Shown here piece after piece: positions 1-13,500 of a stretch of DNA of 64,000 bases. Origin of the DNA: Heterostelium multicystogenum. Its lineage: Eukaryota; Evosea; Eumycetozoa; Acytosteliales; Acytosteliaceae. The DNA is taken from positions 30,104 to 94,103 of the forward strand of contig RCNN01000067.1 in assembly GCA_003667245.1 (NCBI GenBank), in the 5' to 3' direction. The number at the start of each line of letters is the position of its first letter. Position 1 is the first letter of the stretch. A program made the translations under genes and the position numbers. Below the pieces are notes generated by a model, which was not told the origin of the DNA, searched no databases, and saw only the letters and a list, made by a program, of their open reading frames with translations.

Positions 1-1408
1 TAAATATCGATATTGCTCTGAGTTAGATAGAAAGCGAATGAATTATCCAAGAAAGAACAGTTGTTAAAGTAGCTTGTGGAATTGGTAATACAGAATTGGC
101 CAGCAGTCGATTTGATAAATGTTGAATTCGTCACATAAATATTTGATCTGTAAATAGAGCTCGAGCAAGGATTGATAATGTAGGAAGTTGGATCACCTGT
201 GAAGGTTGTGGAATCAATAGTTATCGAATTGACATAGTCTCCATAGAGGTAGTAGTCGCTGTTGTCGAACACTGAGTATCGGATGCTTAGGAAAGTCGGT
301 GTTGGACTATTAGATAAACTGACAATGTTGATGGTTGGATTTTCCAGGACACTCGATTGTGAATTATTCGAGAAGTGACAAAACGATATGTTTAATGAGG
401 CACTATCCAAAAGAGTGATTGTACCTCTTTTTGAATAGTCAAAGTTGCTACTCAAAAAGAGATTCTCCATAACTGCCAAATTGTTTCCACCATTGAGCAA
501 AAGAATGGCTCCGCCATTTGTATTTTTTCCAGAGTAGCAACTTAACACTGTGAAATTCGACAGAAACAAGCTGATACCCTCAGCTTGTACTTTGAATGGA
601 CTGAGTCTAGTCTCGCCAAAAAGAATGGTGTCCCGAGTCGAGTTTCCAACAATTTTCGCTGAGCGATCAAACCGACTGTTCATATTATATCCACAATAGA
701 CTCCATTATTTAGATACACTGTATATTTTGAGTCGATCCAAGCAAGCGCCATTCCAATGGATGAAAATGGCGAGTCAATGGTTCCATTTCCAAGTCGATC
801 GGAGCCTTTCAAAACATCGACATACAGATCTCTTTCCACTCTGACTTTTGGCAATCTTCGTATCTCGACATTCGACAGGAGTATTCCAAATTCCTCCAAA
901 TCACTTTCACACGTTCCTGCAAAAGCGGTCGAGCTGTCATTGACATGTTGCTTATTTTCGAAAATGACCTCGATCGACAGGTGGAAGGATGTGGACCCCT
1001 CCTCGATGTACTTGGTGACATCGATGGCGTAGTGCTCGTTGTTGATGTAGTTCGTACGTGTCGTAACGCCGTGACTATCAATATATACACTAAAGTCATA
1101 CTCGATATCTCTCGGAAACAGGTTGGTGGCTGTGACGAAAAAACTCAAGATGTAGTTCTCGCTTTCTTGTTGTTGCGGCGTCAGCGGTATCGCGCTGAAT
1201 TGCTGTGCGATGTTGATGACATTCACCTTTATATTTCTGCTCATCAAATACTTTGCATAATAATAACCATCCAACTGATTGTCGACTGAGCCACACTGGT
1301 CATCGGTGCAGAATATAAGCGAATCAGCATTGCTGACTATCCAAGGCGAATCGAATCCCTCGCCAATCAATTTAAAACCCCAGTCATCTAATATTGGTTT
1401 TTCAGTTT
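1..1408 (-). CDS. Secreted right-handed beta-helix-type protein, 3' part missing
   Basis: The reverse strand is open from about 1408 to the window edge, giving over 460 codons of N- and S-rich sequence with many N-glycosylation sequons. Around 745-845 it reads YVDVLKGSDRLGNG, then SPFSSIGMAL, the entry motif seen in DUF1565/pectate-lyase-like beta-helix proteins. The following part has the short alternating strand-turn pattern (for example GGAILLLNGGNN) expected of such a helix. A probable splice acceptor lies at 1409-1410. Upstream the frame stays open into an I/V-rich stretch without ATG, so the start and signal peptide are unresolved. The C-terminus is outside the window. Secretion or surface display is inferred. 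No frame break is seen in this exon, unlike most neighbours. Confidence 0.6.
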
Positions 1409-1845
1409 CTATAACAGGTATGTAAATAATAATAAATTTAGTAAACAAACACACTACGACCACTATTATTTATTTCACACGAGATCAAATCTTTAGCACA
1501 TACGTGAACATTGTGAAAGCACAAAAGTAGTATTTACATTAAATAAAGATATACAAGAGATAATACATAAAGAATAATACAAATAATGGTAATAATAAAT
1601 AAATCTATTAAAAGTATACATTGATAATTTAGGTCAATGCATGAAAGAACGGTGTGTTTAAACCAAGCATAAAGTGATCAAGCAAATCAAATCAATCTTG
1701 TAAAACAGCAAGTTTTGCGGTTTTCAGATTTTTTTATGAGATTTTTTGATGAGATTTGGTGGACCTCTTGGCTTTTGCAGAATGTCGAGGCACCTTACCC
1801 TGTGGTAATGGCAGGAGTAACCATGTTCAACAACTTGGATCTTCG
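1409..1845. other. Gene-free stretch between two minus-strand genes
   Basis: AT-rich DNA holding the 5' region of the beta-helix gene and the 3' flank of the ALG3 gene. A short first exon of the left gene may lie here: an ATG at about 1520 on the minus strand is followed by a GTATGT donor-like site, but the phases do not join cleanly. No RNA gene or repeat was seen. Confidence 0.4.
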
Positions 1846-4800
1846 TTAGTTGTTTTTCTTTGTTGATTTTGGTGACTGTGGTGTGTTATTGTCGCTGGTG
1901 TTGGGGCTGTTGTCGATGAGGCTGGAGGTCAGGTTCACTCTGCCTGCCACCAATACACTGAAGACCGTTGCGATATTCAGGAGGAAGTAAAGATAGGTTG
2001 CATTCATTTCAAAGAGAAGGTCTTTGAAGAATCGGAATACATATTCATGTGTCACCCAGAATCCTATTATATAGCTAAATGGATAGCCACAGAAATAAAG
2101 AACCAGTGGATAGCTGTAGAAATACCAGCAAAGGAATGGTGTGTAAAGTCCACGTGCAAATGTTATGGCCAAGAAATTGACAAACAAAAATACAAATACC
2201 AAACCTCTATCTCTATAGATTGCTTTTGCTGATGACGTCGACGATAATGACGCTGATGTAGTAGTTGTTGTTGATGTATTTGATGATGATGAAGAGGTTG
2301 TGGTCAAAGAGGTCATTGCTATCCACATTCTGATTAAAAAATAATACAATAGTGATAACCAATAATAATAACTATCAAGTTTGATTCGATTAGTAACTCT
2401 TTGTCACTCACTCACTCACTCATGAATGGATATAGGATCACTTACCAAAGTTATGTTGAAATAGGATGATTCATATATGACTCGACCAACGAATTTATAG
2501 TTTCTGGTTTTCTCCCAGAGCAGAGTTCTGCTTATATCGTATGCGATTGTAAGGTAGGCCAGAGGATTGGTCAACAAAAATGGAAGTCCGACTATGATCT
2601 ATAGTAATGATTGTAACCAGAGAGTTAGTTGGACTCAGCGCTAGAATCATGCATCAATGTGATGATGCTTAGTAGTTTACATTACCTGTACAAATGCCAT
2701 GATAAACAGATTTGTGATGATGCTCTGGATTGGTAAGACTTTGAAGAAAATAAATAGTATTGCTGGAGAATAGAAGATATAGTTCAATTTAAGTGAAACC
2801 AACAATGAAAACACAACTGAGAATCTCTTGTATCTGTATGTAGTATTTTTAAGTTAGTTAGTTTGAGATGTTAGTGTTCTATGCTATCCATTACTCGATT
2901 ATAAGATACATACTGTTTGTTTAATAATAATAAGATTGCAAGGTGCAATATTAATGTTGATGGGAAATCATTAATGACCACTCTTACATTATAAAGATGT
3001 AAACGATTAGATAGTACCGGTAAGATTGCCAAGATGATTGGAAGCTTCAGGTGTTCGCTTATGATCTTCTTGAGAACGATGAAATTGAAGGCTTCCATCA
3101 GTGCCCAAATGATTTGAAACGCTTGAAGGGAGCCTTCATTGGTCAGGAAGTAGAGGATACCATAGAAATAAAGGAATCCAGCAGGATAGGTGCAGGGACC
3201 GTGATAATGCATGAAATGTGAATAGTCAAAGTCCAGTCTGCCCAGTCCCAGCTGAGTGAGAATACCACTGAAGTTTCCTACAGCAGAGTAGTATTCAGAT
3301 GTAAAGAGTGGCTGTGTCTCGGGGATGTTGATCCACTGCTCAATATGGTGAATGTGGGCAGGCCAATCGTTGGTAAATGTTCCTTGAAAAGCAATCTCAA
3401 TGGCTGAGAGACCGAGAATTGCAAGGACAGCAATGTAGAATACTGTTGGTGAGAAAATGAATCTCACTACTGTGTACTTCAGCTTGTTGATGAGGAACGA
3501 CTCCACTCTCTTGACAAGTGAGATAACGGGGCCAAGATGGAGAAACGCAACGAGAACCAAGAGCATTCGGGTCGTCTGGATGGTTGCTGAATTGAATATT
3601 CCATCGTGCTCAATGGTTGGCTGGTATTTTGCTGGAGGTGGATCCAGGTAGAAGCTGAGTTGTCGTGCCAATCCATCACACTCTGGGATGACACTAGACA
3701 CCGACTCACGGAAGTAGTTGATATGGCCTCCTGTTGCAACTACCAAGTAGTAGTATCGCAGGTTGAACAATTGGAACTCTGAGATCTCCAGCGATTCCAG
3801 TTCAATCAGCGAATGCAGTAGATAGTCACCGCTCGCTTGCTTTCTGCTGTAGATAAGCAGCTCGTTATTTCCTGGATATTGGACAACGAAATAATGTGAA
3901 TCAGGCGAGAATCTCATCGTTGAGACTGCACTTTTCTTGACTTTGTAGTCTTGGTCGCTGTTGTTGCGACTGTTGGCTTTGGAAATGAGCTGATCAGCTT
4001 AAGCCTGTTCCTACTGAGCTGGGTGATGTGCACGGTGTTCTCGATGTCTACGAATCCAATTGTAATAGAGTTGGCATTTGAAGATTCAGCTGACCCTGAT
4101 GGTGACTGACACTGTTTGCCGGTTGAGGTGCTGATCTTTGTGAATGGATATAGCATTGGAGTAGTGATATTCTTTGTCTCCCATTGGTCAGCATTGTTCA
4201 GTGAGTATAATACAACATATGGCTTGTCAAGTGTTGTGTTCTTCGCAGAATATTTAGGTACAATGATAAACTGCTGTTGATATTGTGACTGCTGCTTCTG
4301 GTGTTCATTCAATGCCAAGAAAGCAATGTCCAGCAATTGATAATCGAGCTCTACTTCCTCGATACTAGAGACACCTGTATGCTGTATGACAACTTTATGG
4401 TCCAGTGCAACCACCAACACCTTGCCGTCTGGTGACAACAGCATTTTCTTAATATTACTTCCATGGCTACCTACAGATTTACCCTTGTCATCGACGTACT
4501 GACTCGAAGTAAATCCAACTCTACTCTCTCTGTCTTTGTTGGACTGTGTATTGTTCCACCATATTTCATTGTAGTTGTCCTGTGGAAATACAATTCTAAA
4601 CTTGGTTCTGTTGTAGATGCTCATGTCGTTGATACTAGTTCTGTTCAATGCATTGAACAAAGGGATTCGATTGTCAATATTATACTCTGCCCTGTCTAGT
4701 TCCTCGTAGTTGTATACGTCGAGATAGATCCTGTTGCCAGCGGTGGCGAGTGCAATCATTTGTTTCTGGTCAGGTGTCAGTATGCACTGCAGATTGGCAG

Positions 4801-5107
4801 CATTGCTACGGAGTTTCAGCTCACCATAATAGAGATGAGTCCAATCCGGGTAGAGATTAGGGTACATGAGCACACGATGAAACTTGGCAACGCCGTCACC
4901 AGAGCAACTGACAATATATTCTGTAGTATTCGATACAGATATTGAATTGATATCCCTATCATATCATACATATCAAAGAATAGAATCGTTGTTAACAATC
5001 ACCCAAATGAACCACAACCAAACTAATTGCACAACAACCTACAGATTATGATCTTGCGATTGCCAACCCAAATCAATGGCACGGTTACGTAATAACCGCC
5101 ATTTCAT
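1846..5107 (-). CDS. alg3: ALG3 dolichyl-P-Man alpha-1,3-mannosyltransferase fused to an N-terminal beta-propeller
   Basis: The C-terminal half is an ALG3-type multi-pass ER protein, which adds the first Dol-P-Man-dependent mannose to the lipid-linked N-glycan precursor. Family landmarks are TYPAGFLYFYG, VVINDFP, GLPFLLTNP and NFLAITFARGLYTPFLCWYF. The N-terminal ~400 residues look like WD/beta-propeller blades (IVSCSGDGVAKFH, MLLSPDGKVLVVALDH, MRFSPDSHYFVV). The start ATG at 5105-5107 is chosen because it joins in frame to the first blade through an 87-nt intron. Proposed exons are 5107-5043, 4955-2914, 2833-2686, 2598-2446 and 2329-1846. One frame shift occurs near 3975 inside the propeller. 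Propeller and ALG3 parts share one uninterrupted ORF (3917-2914), so the fusion does not depend on a splice model. The frame of 2220-2329 is unsure. Confidence 0.8.
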
Positions 5108-5599
5108 AGTAGGGCTATAGTCATGAGGTGATAAAAGTGTCGTCCATTGCGGCTGACTCGTTTGTAGCAGTGCCTAGTGATTCAGTCACGATACAATGCA
5201 ACAGCAACGACAATACTACCAATCTATATATACACATTGTCTAAATTAGATATGAACATTTCTGACATGTCATGTGATGCTCACACCTGATCAATCAATC
5301 AAAAATTTGATCTTCTCTTTTTTTTTTTTTGATTAATCTTTGCACCACCACAACCACAAACCACTGGACCGTCCTCCCTAATATAATGGGTGAGGAATAG
5401 CACCAATCACAAATTTGATTTGGATTAACAAATGACTCATTATTTTAAGTGAAGCATTGAGATTTATTGCATTTTGGGGCATTTGACGATTGACTACAAA
5501 ACAATGGCCAACGTTAAATATATAACTAAAGATAAATATCAACTACTTTAGAAAGTAGTAGTGTTGTAGAAAAAAGAAGATATAGGAGATAGAACTAGA
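5108..5599. promoter_or_regulatory. Divergent promoter region
   Basis: Gene-free DNA between the ALG3 gene (minus) and a small membrane protein gene (plus). It holds a 13-nt T run at 5318-5330, of the oligo-dT kind common upstream of dictyostelid genes, and a CA-rich block just after it. No specific factor site could be named. Confidence 0.4.
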
Positions 5600-6239
5600 A
5601 TGAAATTGTTTATTGGTAATACTATATTATTAATATTTACAATTATTTGTTCGTAACTTCAATTTATAACATCTTTAAAACTATTCCAGAATTATATTAC
5701 TATTATTCTTTACCTATACTATATAGACATTATCAAGCAAACTTTGACAATGACACAATCATACTCGGATGTTACTACCTATTTATCATAGTCTTTGGAT
5801 GTTTGTTGTTGAAAATTCTGTTGTCTGTTAAGGTGTCTCGAAATAATAATTGGGGGTCTCCTAGAACTAAGAATAAAAGAAATGTTATACAACGAACTAT
5901 ATATAATTTCAAATTCTAAGTGTATCGTCTTCAAATGGCCGCTCTATACCAGATGAAACACACTACTCATTTGAAGTCAAGTGTAATAGGTACTTGAGAA
6001 CATTGTGGTTTCTCTCCATTGTTGGACCAATTGCCATTATAAATATAGGTCTTCCGATCGGCGAGAATATGAAGCACTATTACTTCTACTATAAGTTCTC
6101 AGTCATGTTGGACACATTCTTTACTCGGTTTGGTTGGATATTGTGGATGTTCTGTGCCTCGGTAGCAAGTTCACTTTTATTAATGAAAATAAGCCCATCA
6201 TGCAAATTAATTAAAATACGATTAGCTCATCACATCTAA
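5600..6239 (+). CDS. Small predicted membrane protein, broken gene model
   Basis: An ATG at 5600 opens a hydrophobic leader (MKLFIGNTILLIFTIICS). A GT at 5652 and an AG at 5725-5726 join it in frame to a block with a membrane helix (IIVFGCLLLKILLS) that ends with a stop at 5917-5919. A second open block from about 5925 to 6239 carries two more hydrophobic helices (LWFLSIVGPIAIINIGL and FGWILWMFCASVASSLLLM). I infer one gene with a frame break or unrecognised intron near 5915, since the second block has no good start of its own. Family not recognised. Topology suggests a three-helix membrane protein with a cleaved leader. Two separate small genes remain possible. Confidence 0.45.
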
Positions 6240-7049
6240 TCTATTATGCCTTCGCTCTTTTTTGACCTAATATCAAGGTGCTCCAACGACTATGTATCTC
6301 CAGAATTCAAAGACTCTTTCCCTGAATAAATAATATTTGCTCTATTTCTCTAGGATTCGTGAAATTAATTTATTTAAGTTTGAAATCGTGGTATTTTCCC
6401 CACCAATGATTGATTGATGAAACATAATGAGTCATTTCAAATCAAGTTATAACTACACCTAATTAGGTGTTTTGATGAATATACATACGCTTGTTAAATT
6501 TTGTTGTTCTTTTGTCCCATCTTTGCAACAAAAATATTTTTGAAATTCACAAAGTCAATAATATTGACTTTTTTTGGTATGAAATACCACACTCACACTA
6601 ATACGACTGACTTCATTCACAGTGTATTAAAATAATATTAATAATAATAATACATTATCTCTCTCTAATCACATGTAGGTTGGTGAATCAAATTACAACA
6701 AAACAAAACTAAACAACAACAACAATTCAAAACAATTCAAATATCAAATCATCAACAATTATATTATTCAATTATTTATTTATTTATTTATTAATCGTTT
6801 ATTATATTTGCTAGTTTCTATTAACTTTACTTTAGAGCTATTATTTATATTTCTAATTTTTAGTTGATTAATAATCATTGGTTTTACTAATATATACAAT
6901 TTTGATTTTATTGTATTAATATCAATAACAGTATTACTATTATTAGTTGATTTATTAAGAAAACTTCTGCATAAACATTCATTATTAGTATTTAGTAATA
7001 TATAAAGCCACACATTTATATATATTAGTAATTACTCTACTACAAAACA
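6240..7049. other. Gene-free AT-rich stretch upstream of sey1
   Basis: About 800 bases of AT-rich DNA with (ATT)n and CAA-rich blocks. The minus-strand reading frame at 6780-7013 is low-complexity N/I/K sequence without family resemblance, and I do not call it a gene. The part nearest 7050 is the presumed sey1 promoter. Confidence 0.4.
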
Positions 7050-9895
7050 ATGTCGACAAACGGTGAATCTGAACACTCGACATCCACAGGTATTCCACCA
7101 GAACAAATTGTATCGGAAATTGTACAATTCATTGACCACAATGGTGAAATAGTGTACGTAATAACCCATGTTCTGATCAACCAATAAGGAAATGATATAA
7201 TAGTAATAATAATATTATTAACACGATATTTGGTTAATACAAAGTAAGGAAGAGAATGACCAAAAGAAATCATTCTTATCGTGTTTATCAGAGAGAGCAG
7301 ATTTCCTCACACGTGGATTCGACTATTCGGTCATTGCCATTCTTGGACCACAGTCGAGTGGTAAATCAACATTGTTTGAATCTTTTGTTCAACACCAAGT
7401 TTGCAGTGATGGACAGTGTCAGTGGACGTAGACAGACCACACAGGGTGTCTGGATGGGTATTGCCAACATGAACTCACCAGAGACCTATCTCATCCTCGA
7501 TGTCGAGGGTACTGATGGTCGTGAGCGTGGTGAAGACGAGAAGGCCTTCGAGCGAAAGACCTCGTTGTTCTCACTGGTCCTCTCATCAGTGCTCATCATC
7601 AACATGTGGGTACACGACATCGGTCGTTACAACGCCGCCAACATTGCTCTCTTAAAGACTGTCTTTGAGCTCAATTTTGCAACTTTTTCCAAAAGAAGAG
7701 GTAAGCATCATGGATTGATTGATTGATTGATGGATCCTACTCCATCCAATATCAATCGAACAGCTAACTAACTATCTAACCAATCGATCGAATGCAGTTC
7801 ACACAAGACCTTATTATTGTTCATCATCAGAGATCACGATGGACAAACACCTTTGGATCAATTAAAGAATACCTTATTACAGGACATTAATAACATTTGG
7901 TCAGAATTATCAAAGCCAAAGGAATTTGTCAATTCCAAGGTTGCAGACTTTTTCGATTTCGAATTCACATCATTGCCACACAAGGTCTACTGTCCAGACC
8001 AATTTTTGGAACAAGCTAGCTTGTTGAGAAACAGATTCCTCGAATCAGAATCTCCAGAATTCATCCCAAAGAAACAATACAGACACGATATCCCAGCAGA
8101 CGGACTCTATCAATACTCCAATAACGTATGGGAGACTATCAAGTCCAACAAGGATCTCGACTTGCCAACTCAGAAGGAAATGTTAGCACTCTTTAGATGC
8201 GATGAATTCGTCGAATCATCCTACCAGCAGTTTGCCAACGATTTGAAGCCCATCCGTGAGAAGATCGAAAAGGGTCGTATCTACGAAGGCTTCGGTGAGA
8301 AGGGTAAGCAGTTGCTCCAAACATGTCTCGAGGCCTACGATGTGCCTGCCTCAAGATACCACGCAGACACCGCCGCCAAGAAGCGTACTGGTTTGAGCGA
8401 ACGTGTGCTGCTCGAGTTGCGCACACTCTACAACAAGCAGATGGAGAAGCTCTATGAAAAATCGATCGATTTCTTCAAGAATCTTGTTCAAGGAAACCGT
8501 TGGAACAAAGAAGACTGCTGACACTGGAAAGTCAGATCATTCCACACTACTCGGTCTGGTCCAAGAATGTCAAGCAATCAACTATCGACTACTACACCAA
8601 GATTGCAAAGGACTCTGTTGTACCAGAGTCAGGCTGGACTACTCTAACGATCTTCAAGAACTCGAGGAAAAAGATCACCTCTGAATTGGATACTCTCAAA
8701 GAAACCAACTTAACAAGCTCGCCAAATACATGAGAGACATTGTATTCCAACAAAATTAATCAGCCACTCATCAAGATTACTGAGCAAGCAAAAGACGACA
8801 TGTGGAAGAGAATTGCCGAGCTTCTCTCCAACTCATTATCAGAGAATGAAAGTGATTACAGAAAGAGACTTCATGGTAGGGGATCACAGCTATCATATTC
8901 ATTTACAGACTGCCTCGCTAACTAATATTTTAATCTCAAACTAGACTTTGAAGTAGATGATCACTCAATAGACGAAGCTATTAAAACTTTCAGAACGAAT
9001 GCACGCGAACAATTGAGAACAAAGATACAAGAGAGATCTGAGTTCTTGCCATTGAGAATGAGAAAGAGATTCGAGGAATGTTTCAGTCTTGACGATAAGA
9101 AGTTACCAAGAAAATGGTCTAAACACGATGATATTGCTTCGATATTTGCAGATGCAAGATTTAATGTAAATAATATTCAATCTTCTCGATCGAGAAGCAT
9201 TTTTAGGAATACAACGCAATTATCTAACAAACATATCTTTAAAATAGGCCGAAAAACTGGTTGATTTGTTTTCATATATGAGATTGAATGAAGAAGAATT
9301 CGAATTTTCATTCTTTTCATACGAAGAGGCCAGTGATGCAGATGCAAGTCCTCCTCATCGTCATCCTCAAAATCAAAAGTACCATCTGCTGTCATCATCG
9401 ATCCCGACAACATTATTTTATCATACCAACAAGGTGTCTCTCTTGTCGATAAGTTTAGATTGGATACCAAGACTGATTATATGAATGCATTAAATGAAGT
9501 TGTAAGTGTTAAACTAACAGAATTTAAACGTTGGTTTATTGAACGTTGCTAACAAAAAAAATCATTGTTCATTCCGAACAAATCGGATACTACAGTCAAG
9601 AAGTTCCAGTGCAGGAGGTGTACCAGGATATATGATTTTTAGCACTTTGCGTATTGGGATTCAATGAGTTTATGGCAATCCTGACAAATCCAATCTATTT
9701 GATTTTGACTATTCTCTTGGGTACTGGCGCATTCGTATTACACAAACTTCATTTGAGTGGGACCATTCATCGACATGGCAAGCCGATTACTGGTGGATGT
9801 TATGAATCGTATTAAAGATGTTGTATTACAAAGTTGAGCACCTCTCTTCCAATCACCCAGATTCACGTGATGCCATAAAGAAAAAGAATGATTAG
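7050..9895 (+). CDS. sey1: Sey1/RHD3-type dynamin-like GTPase (ER membrane fusion)
   Basis: Sey1/RHD3/atlastin proteins are ER-anchored GTPases that fuse ER tubules. The GTPase domain shows the P-loop GPQSSGKS, then [20 protein letters not shown] and IIRDHDG. A helical middle region follows, and the C-terminus has the paired hydrophobic hairpin ([11 protein letters not shown], then [17 protein letters not shown]). The start ATG at 7050 precedes [10 protein letters not shown]; exon 1 ends at 7153 and exon 2 starts at 7245, in phase. Further introns lie near 7698-7797, 8876-8943, 9165-9248 and about 9500-9560. Frame shifts occur at a T run at 7375-7377, near 7675, 8500, 8700, 8755 and 9370. Conserved sequence resumes after each one, so sequence error is more likely than decay. 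The stop is at 9893-9895. Confidence 0.9.
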
Positions 9896-10520
9896 ATCTC
9901 CAAATCAAAACACCCCAAATCTTAATTAATTAATTAATGAATAATAATAATAACCTTGATACTGCAGCTCTCATCTCTCCCTTCGGAAGTATAATATTAT
10001 TTTTCACCAATTGACCCAACCTCCTTGAATAAACTGAAAAACCATTGACAATACAATACAACAATACTATAGTATACCAAACTACACCAAAACTTCCCGT
10101 CAAGTTGCCCGCAACTCCAAATTGGTAAAAATATCTCCCTCAAAAACGATTTAATGAATTGCACCAATTTGTGTTTAATTTCGTTTTTTTTTGATCAAAA
10201 GATTAAAAGGTTTTTTGTCATCAGTTTTATTTTTAACTTTCATCCCGCAGTGAAGGTCCCCAAAAAAAACTGTAATAATACTTTATTTATTTATTATGTA
10301 AGCTAGTTTGTTTTTCAAAGATTAGAGCTGTTTGTTGGTCCACTCTTCTTATTTTTCTCAGTACATCTTTATTGTAAACCCGTTATTTTTGAATAAGGAT
10401 ATTATTATCCTTTATATCTAAAAATACAATAATATAATAATATTATTCATTCCAACTACTGACCAAGCATTCATTAAATAACTTTGGCTTAGGCCTAGGA
10501 AAGGAATAGTGTAAATAAAT
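9896..10520. promoter_or_regulatory. Intergenic region before the EGF-domain gene
   Basis: About 620 bases of AT-rich sequence with a T run near 10184 and an A run near 10261. It holds the 3' flank of sey1 and the likely promoter of the next plus-strand gene. No coding or RNA signal was recognised. Confidence 0.4.
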
Positions 10521-13500
10521 ATGAAGTTTATATATTTCATTGGTATTTATTATTTGTTTTCTTGCATTCAAATTATGTTTACTCAATTGGTGAGAATGGT
10601 ATGTAGATCAATAGATGGATAGATGGATGCATAGATTCCATCTTTTTTGTTGTTTATTTGTCATTATAAATATTAAATTAATTAGTGCAATAATGGAATA
10701 GTTAATATTATTAGTGTGAATGGAAAAAACGGATCCAAGTGAATGGAAATTCTATGCAATTTCTAGTGAGAGATGTTTGCTGAACATTATTGTAATTCTG
10801 CTAGCAATATTACACATGGAATTTCTTTTATGTCTTTGACTAACCTCAGCTCACCTGCAAGTACCACTGGACCTTTTTGACAGACTTATTAGTGGTGTTC
10901 CAACGGACGGAGTGTATCTTTCAACTCAACTAGTTACCTTTAATACCTACACCAAGCTTTTTGGTTTCTATTACTTATTTACTACAGGTTCCTCACTATT
11001 TGAGGCAAGCATTACATCTACTCCAATTCAGTGTATTTCTTATAGTAATATTCCATTGGGTTCTCCTGTGTCATTGTTGGCTTCTGGTGCACAGTATTCC
11101 ACCTATGCCAATGGCGCCGCTATATTTGACCCAATGTATTATGCGGTAGTACAACGGGTTCACCTGTGCCAAACACTGTTGCAGTCAGCTATGTGAGTTA
11201 CTCTCCAATTGTTCCATCAAACACCCTTCTGAAAACCTTCGACTCTAGTGGAAAATGTGTCTTCATTCTTCCATATTTAACCTCCTACAGCAATCCAACT
11301 CTTAATTTCACATACTATGGTCGACCAATTCCACAGGATTTGCAATTCCTTATGAATTGCCTCAGTATTCGAATGTGATAAAGCTGACAATGCTAGCTTG
11401 ACCCAGCTCAACTACTTCTCAGGATATCCAGTTAACTTTTTCTTAACATTTACATTGGAAGGAGATTATAGAAATGTATCTTCCATTTGCGTTAAAAGAG
11501 GCTTTTCCCTCCTATTCAATGACGACAACATTGGAAAATATTTCAATACTACAACTCAGGTCTACAGCCGTTACATCAACATCCCTACTGGAGCCTCCCT
11601 TCAAGGACTTGCACTCTCAGTTTTCTCTGATACAAATGAATACGTAGTCTCATTGTCCATCAGTATGAGCCAAGTTACCTTACCAAAGCCAAACCTACTG
11701 TCTGCCAACATCACAGTAGGCAGACGATATTTCCAAACAGATATTCAGGTGAATTCGACCGGTTATGCATTCGGGACCTACACGGTCTTGCCAAGTGAAA
11801 GCGCTATAAGCAGCCTTTTCAAATGGCCATACTCAGTCAATGGTAATCTGTTCAACAACCAGCATTCAGGTGTCTGGATATATTCCAAACTCGAGACAAC
11901 TTTTAGTACTATTGTCCACTTATAAAGAGATGAGTGTCCACAGCTCTCTTGGAGGCAATTATGACATCTATCCACCAACTTTATCCAACATCAAGATAGA
12001 GCAAATAGGAAGAGGCACTCTATTGTCGTTTGGAGTTAGCGATTTTACTGGAACCGATATCTGCTATGTCGATTTAAATAATCTCAACTTCAAGTTGACA
12101 CCAAGCTGATGCTATTGCTAACACGCTGAAAAATGATTACACCTACATGGAGTTCTCCATCGATATATCTATGGCCTACAATCAGCTGACTTGTGGAAAA
12201 ACTCTCAAGATATCAATGCTACGACAAGCTACTTAACTACAACCCATATCAATCACGTGACATCTACACCGCCAATGGTGATACGGTTCCAGAGATCCAA
12301 TGTCCAGCTATTATGCAGCCACAACCTATATTAATCAGAGTGCGTGATACCTTTGTAAATAATGCTACCACTCCCTTGCCTACTATCGAGGTATCTATCT
12401 AATACCCAATAGCACTGATGAATACGAGGTGCAAGTTGATCTCATAGATGGACAGGGTCAAGTTGCGGCAACTATCAATCTTGACACACCATTCAAGTTA
12501 AATGATACTGTGATTTCAGCTGTAGGATATCTTACAAATGTCAAGCCACCTGTCACAACAACCTATTGGCTGGCTTTAAGATTCAATACTTTCGAGATTT
12601 CTTCAAAGAATTTAGATTTGATCTTCTCAAAAAGACATTCCTTCTATGCTGGTTCTACACCTACATTTGGCATAACCAATCAACTCACAATCTATGCTCC
12701 AACTGGTATGTATTTTACATGTTTGAGAGCAAAGTATAGTTCTATACTAATGTCTTGACGAATTAAATAGATGTAAATCCACCTACCATTAATAGTATTA
12801 CCGTTGATACTACATCTGTAGATGTATTAGTATTGAATGTTAATACAACTGATGATATTTCTGGAGTTAGAGATATTACCATTAGCTACTATACTACATT
12901 AGATTTCTACAGTTAGAAATTTAACACTTCAGCCAGTAGATGGCATTGCTATCTTTAATATTCCAACACCAAGATCTACTTGTGGACAACACAATGTTCT
13001 CATATTATGTTGCAAGTTTATGTGATAAATCCAACAATTGTCTAACAGTTCCTAACGGAGTCACTCCAAATAGCATTCTGCTACAATCAGCTGTCGGAAA
13101 CCCAGCAAGCTTAATTGAATTGGTTGAATTCAAGACTTCCTCGAATGTAATTCAAACAAAATCTAATAACAGAGCATTTGACGTTACCTTTACTATAAGA
13201 TCAGTATTGCCATTGACAAATGCTAGCTCTCCACAAGTTTATGTTCAAGACAGCTATCCATGGACCACTAATACTTTAATTTCATCAGCTACTCTTGTTC
13301 AAAGTGGAGCCAATCTCTACTACTATAAAGCTACATTTAACTTGCCATTGAACTTTGGTTTGACAAATACTTTGATCATGTCAATCAATGGTATTACCGA
13401 CCTCTGTGGAAACATTCGTTCTTTCGATACAGTTGCCCTCCAAAAAATGACAGTTATCAAACCAATCCAAGTGTCGCCTGTGCCTCCATTATCATTCACC

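Noticed and set aside
757..1289. Plus-strand ORFs in the first 1.3 kb
   Set aside because: The minus strand here is continuously open with a beta-helix entry motif and signal-rich surface-protein composition; the plus-strand frames are shadows.
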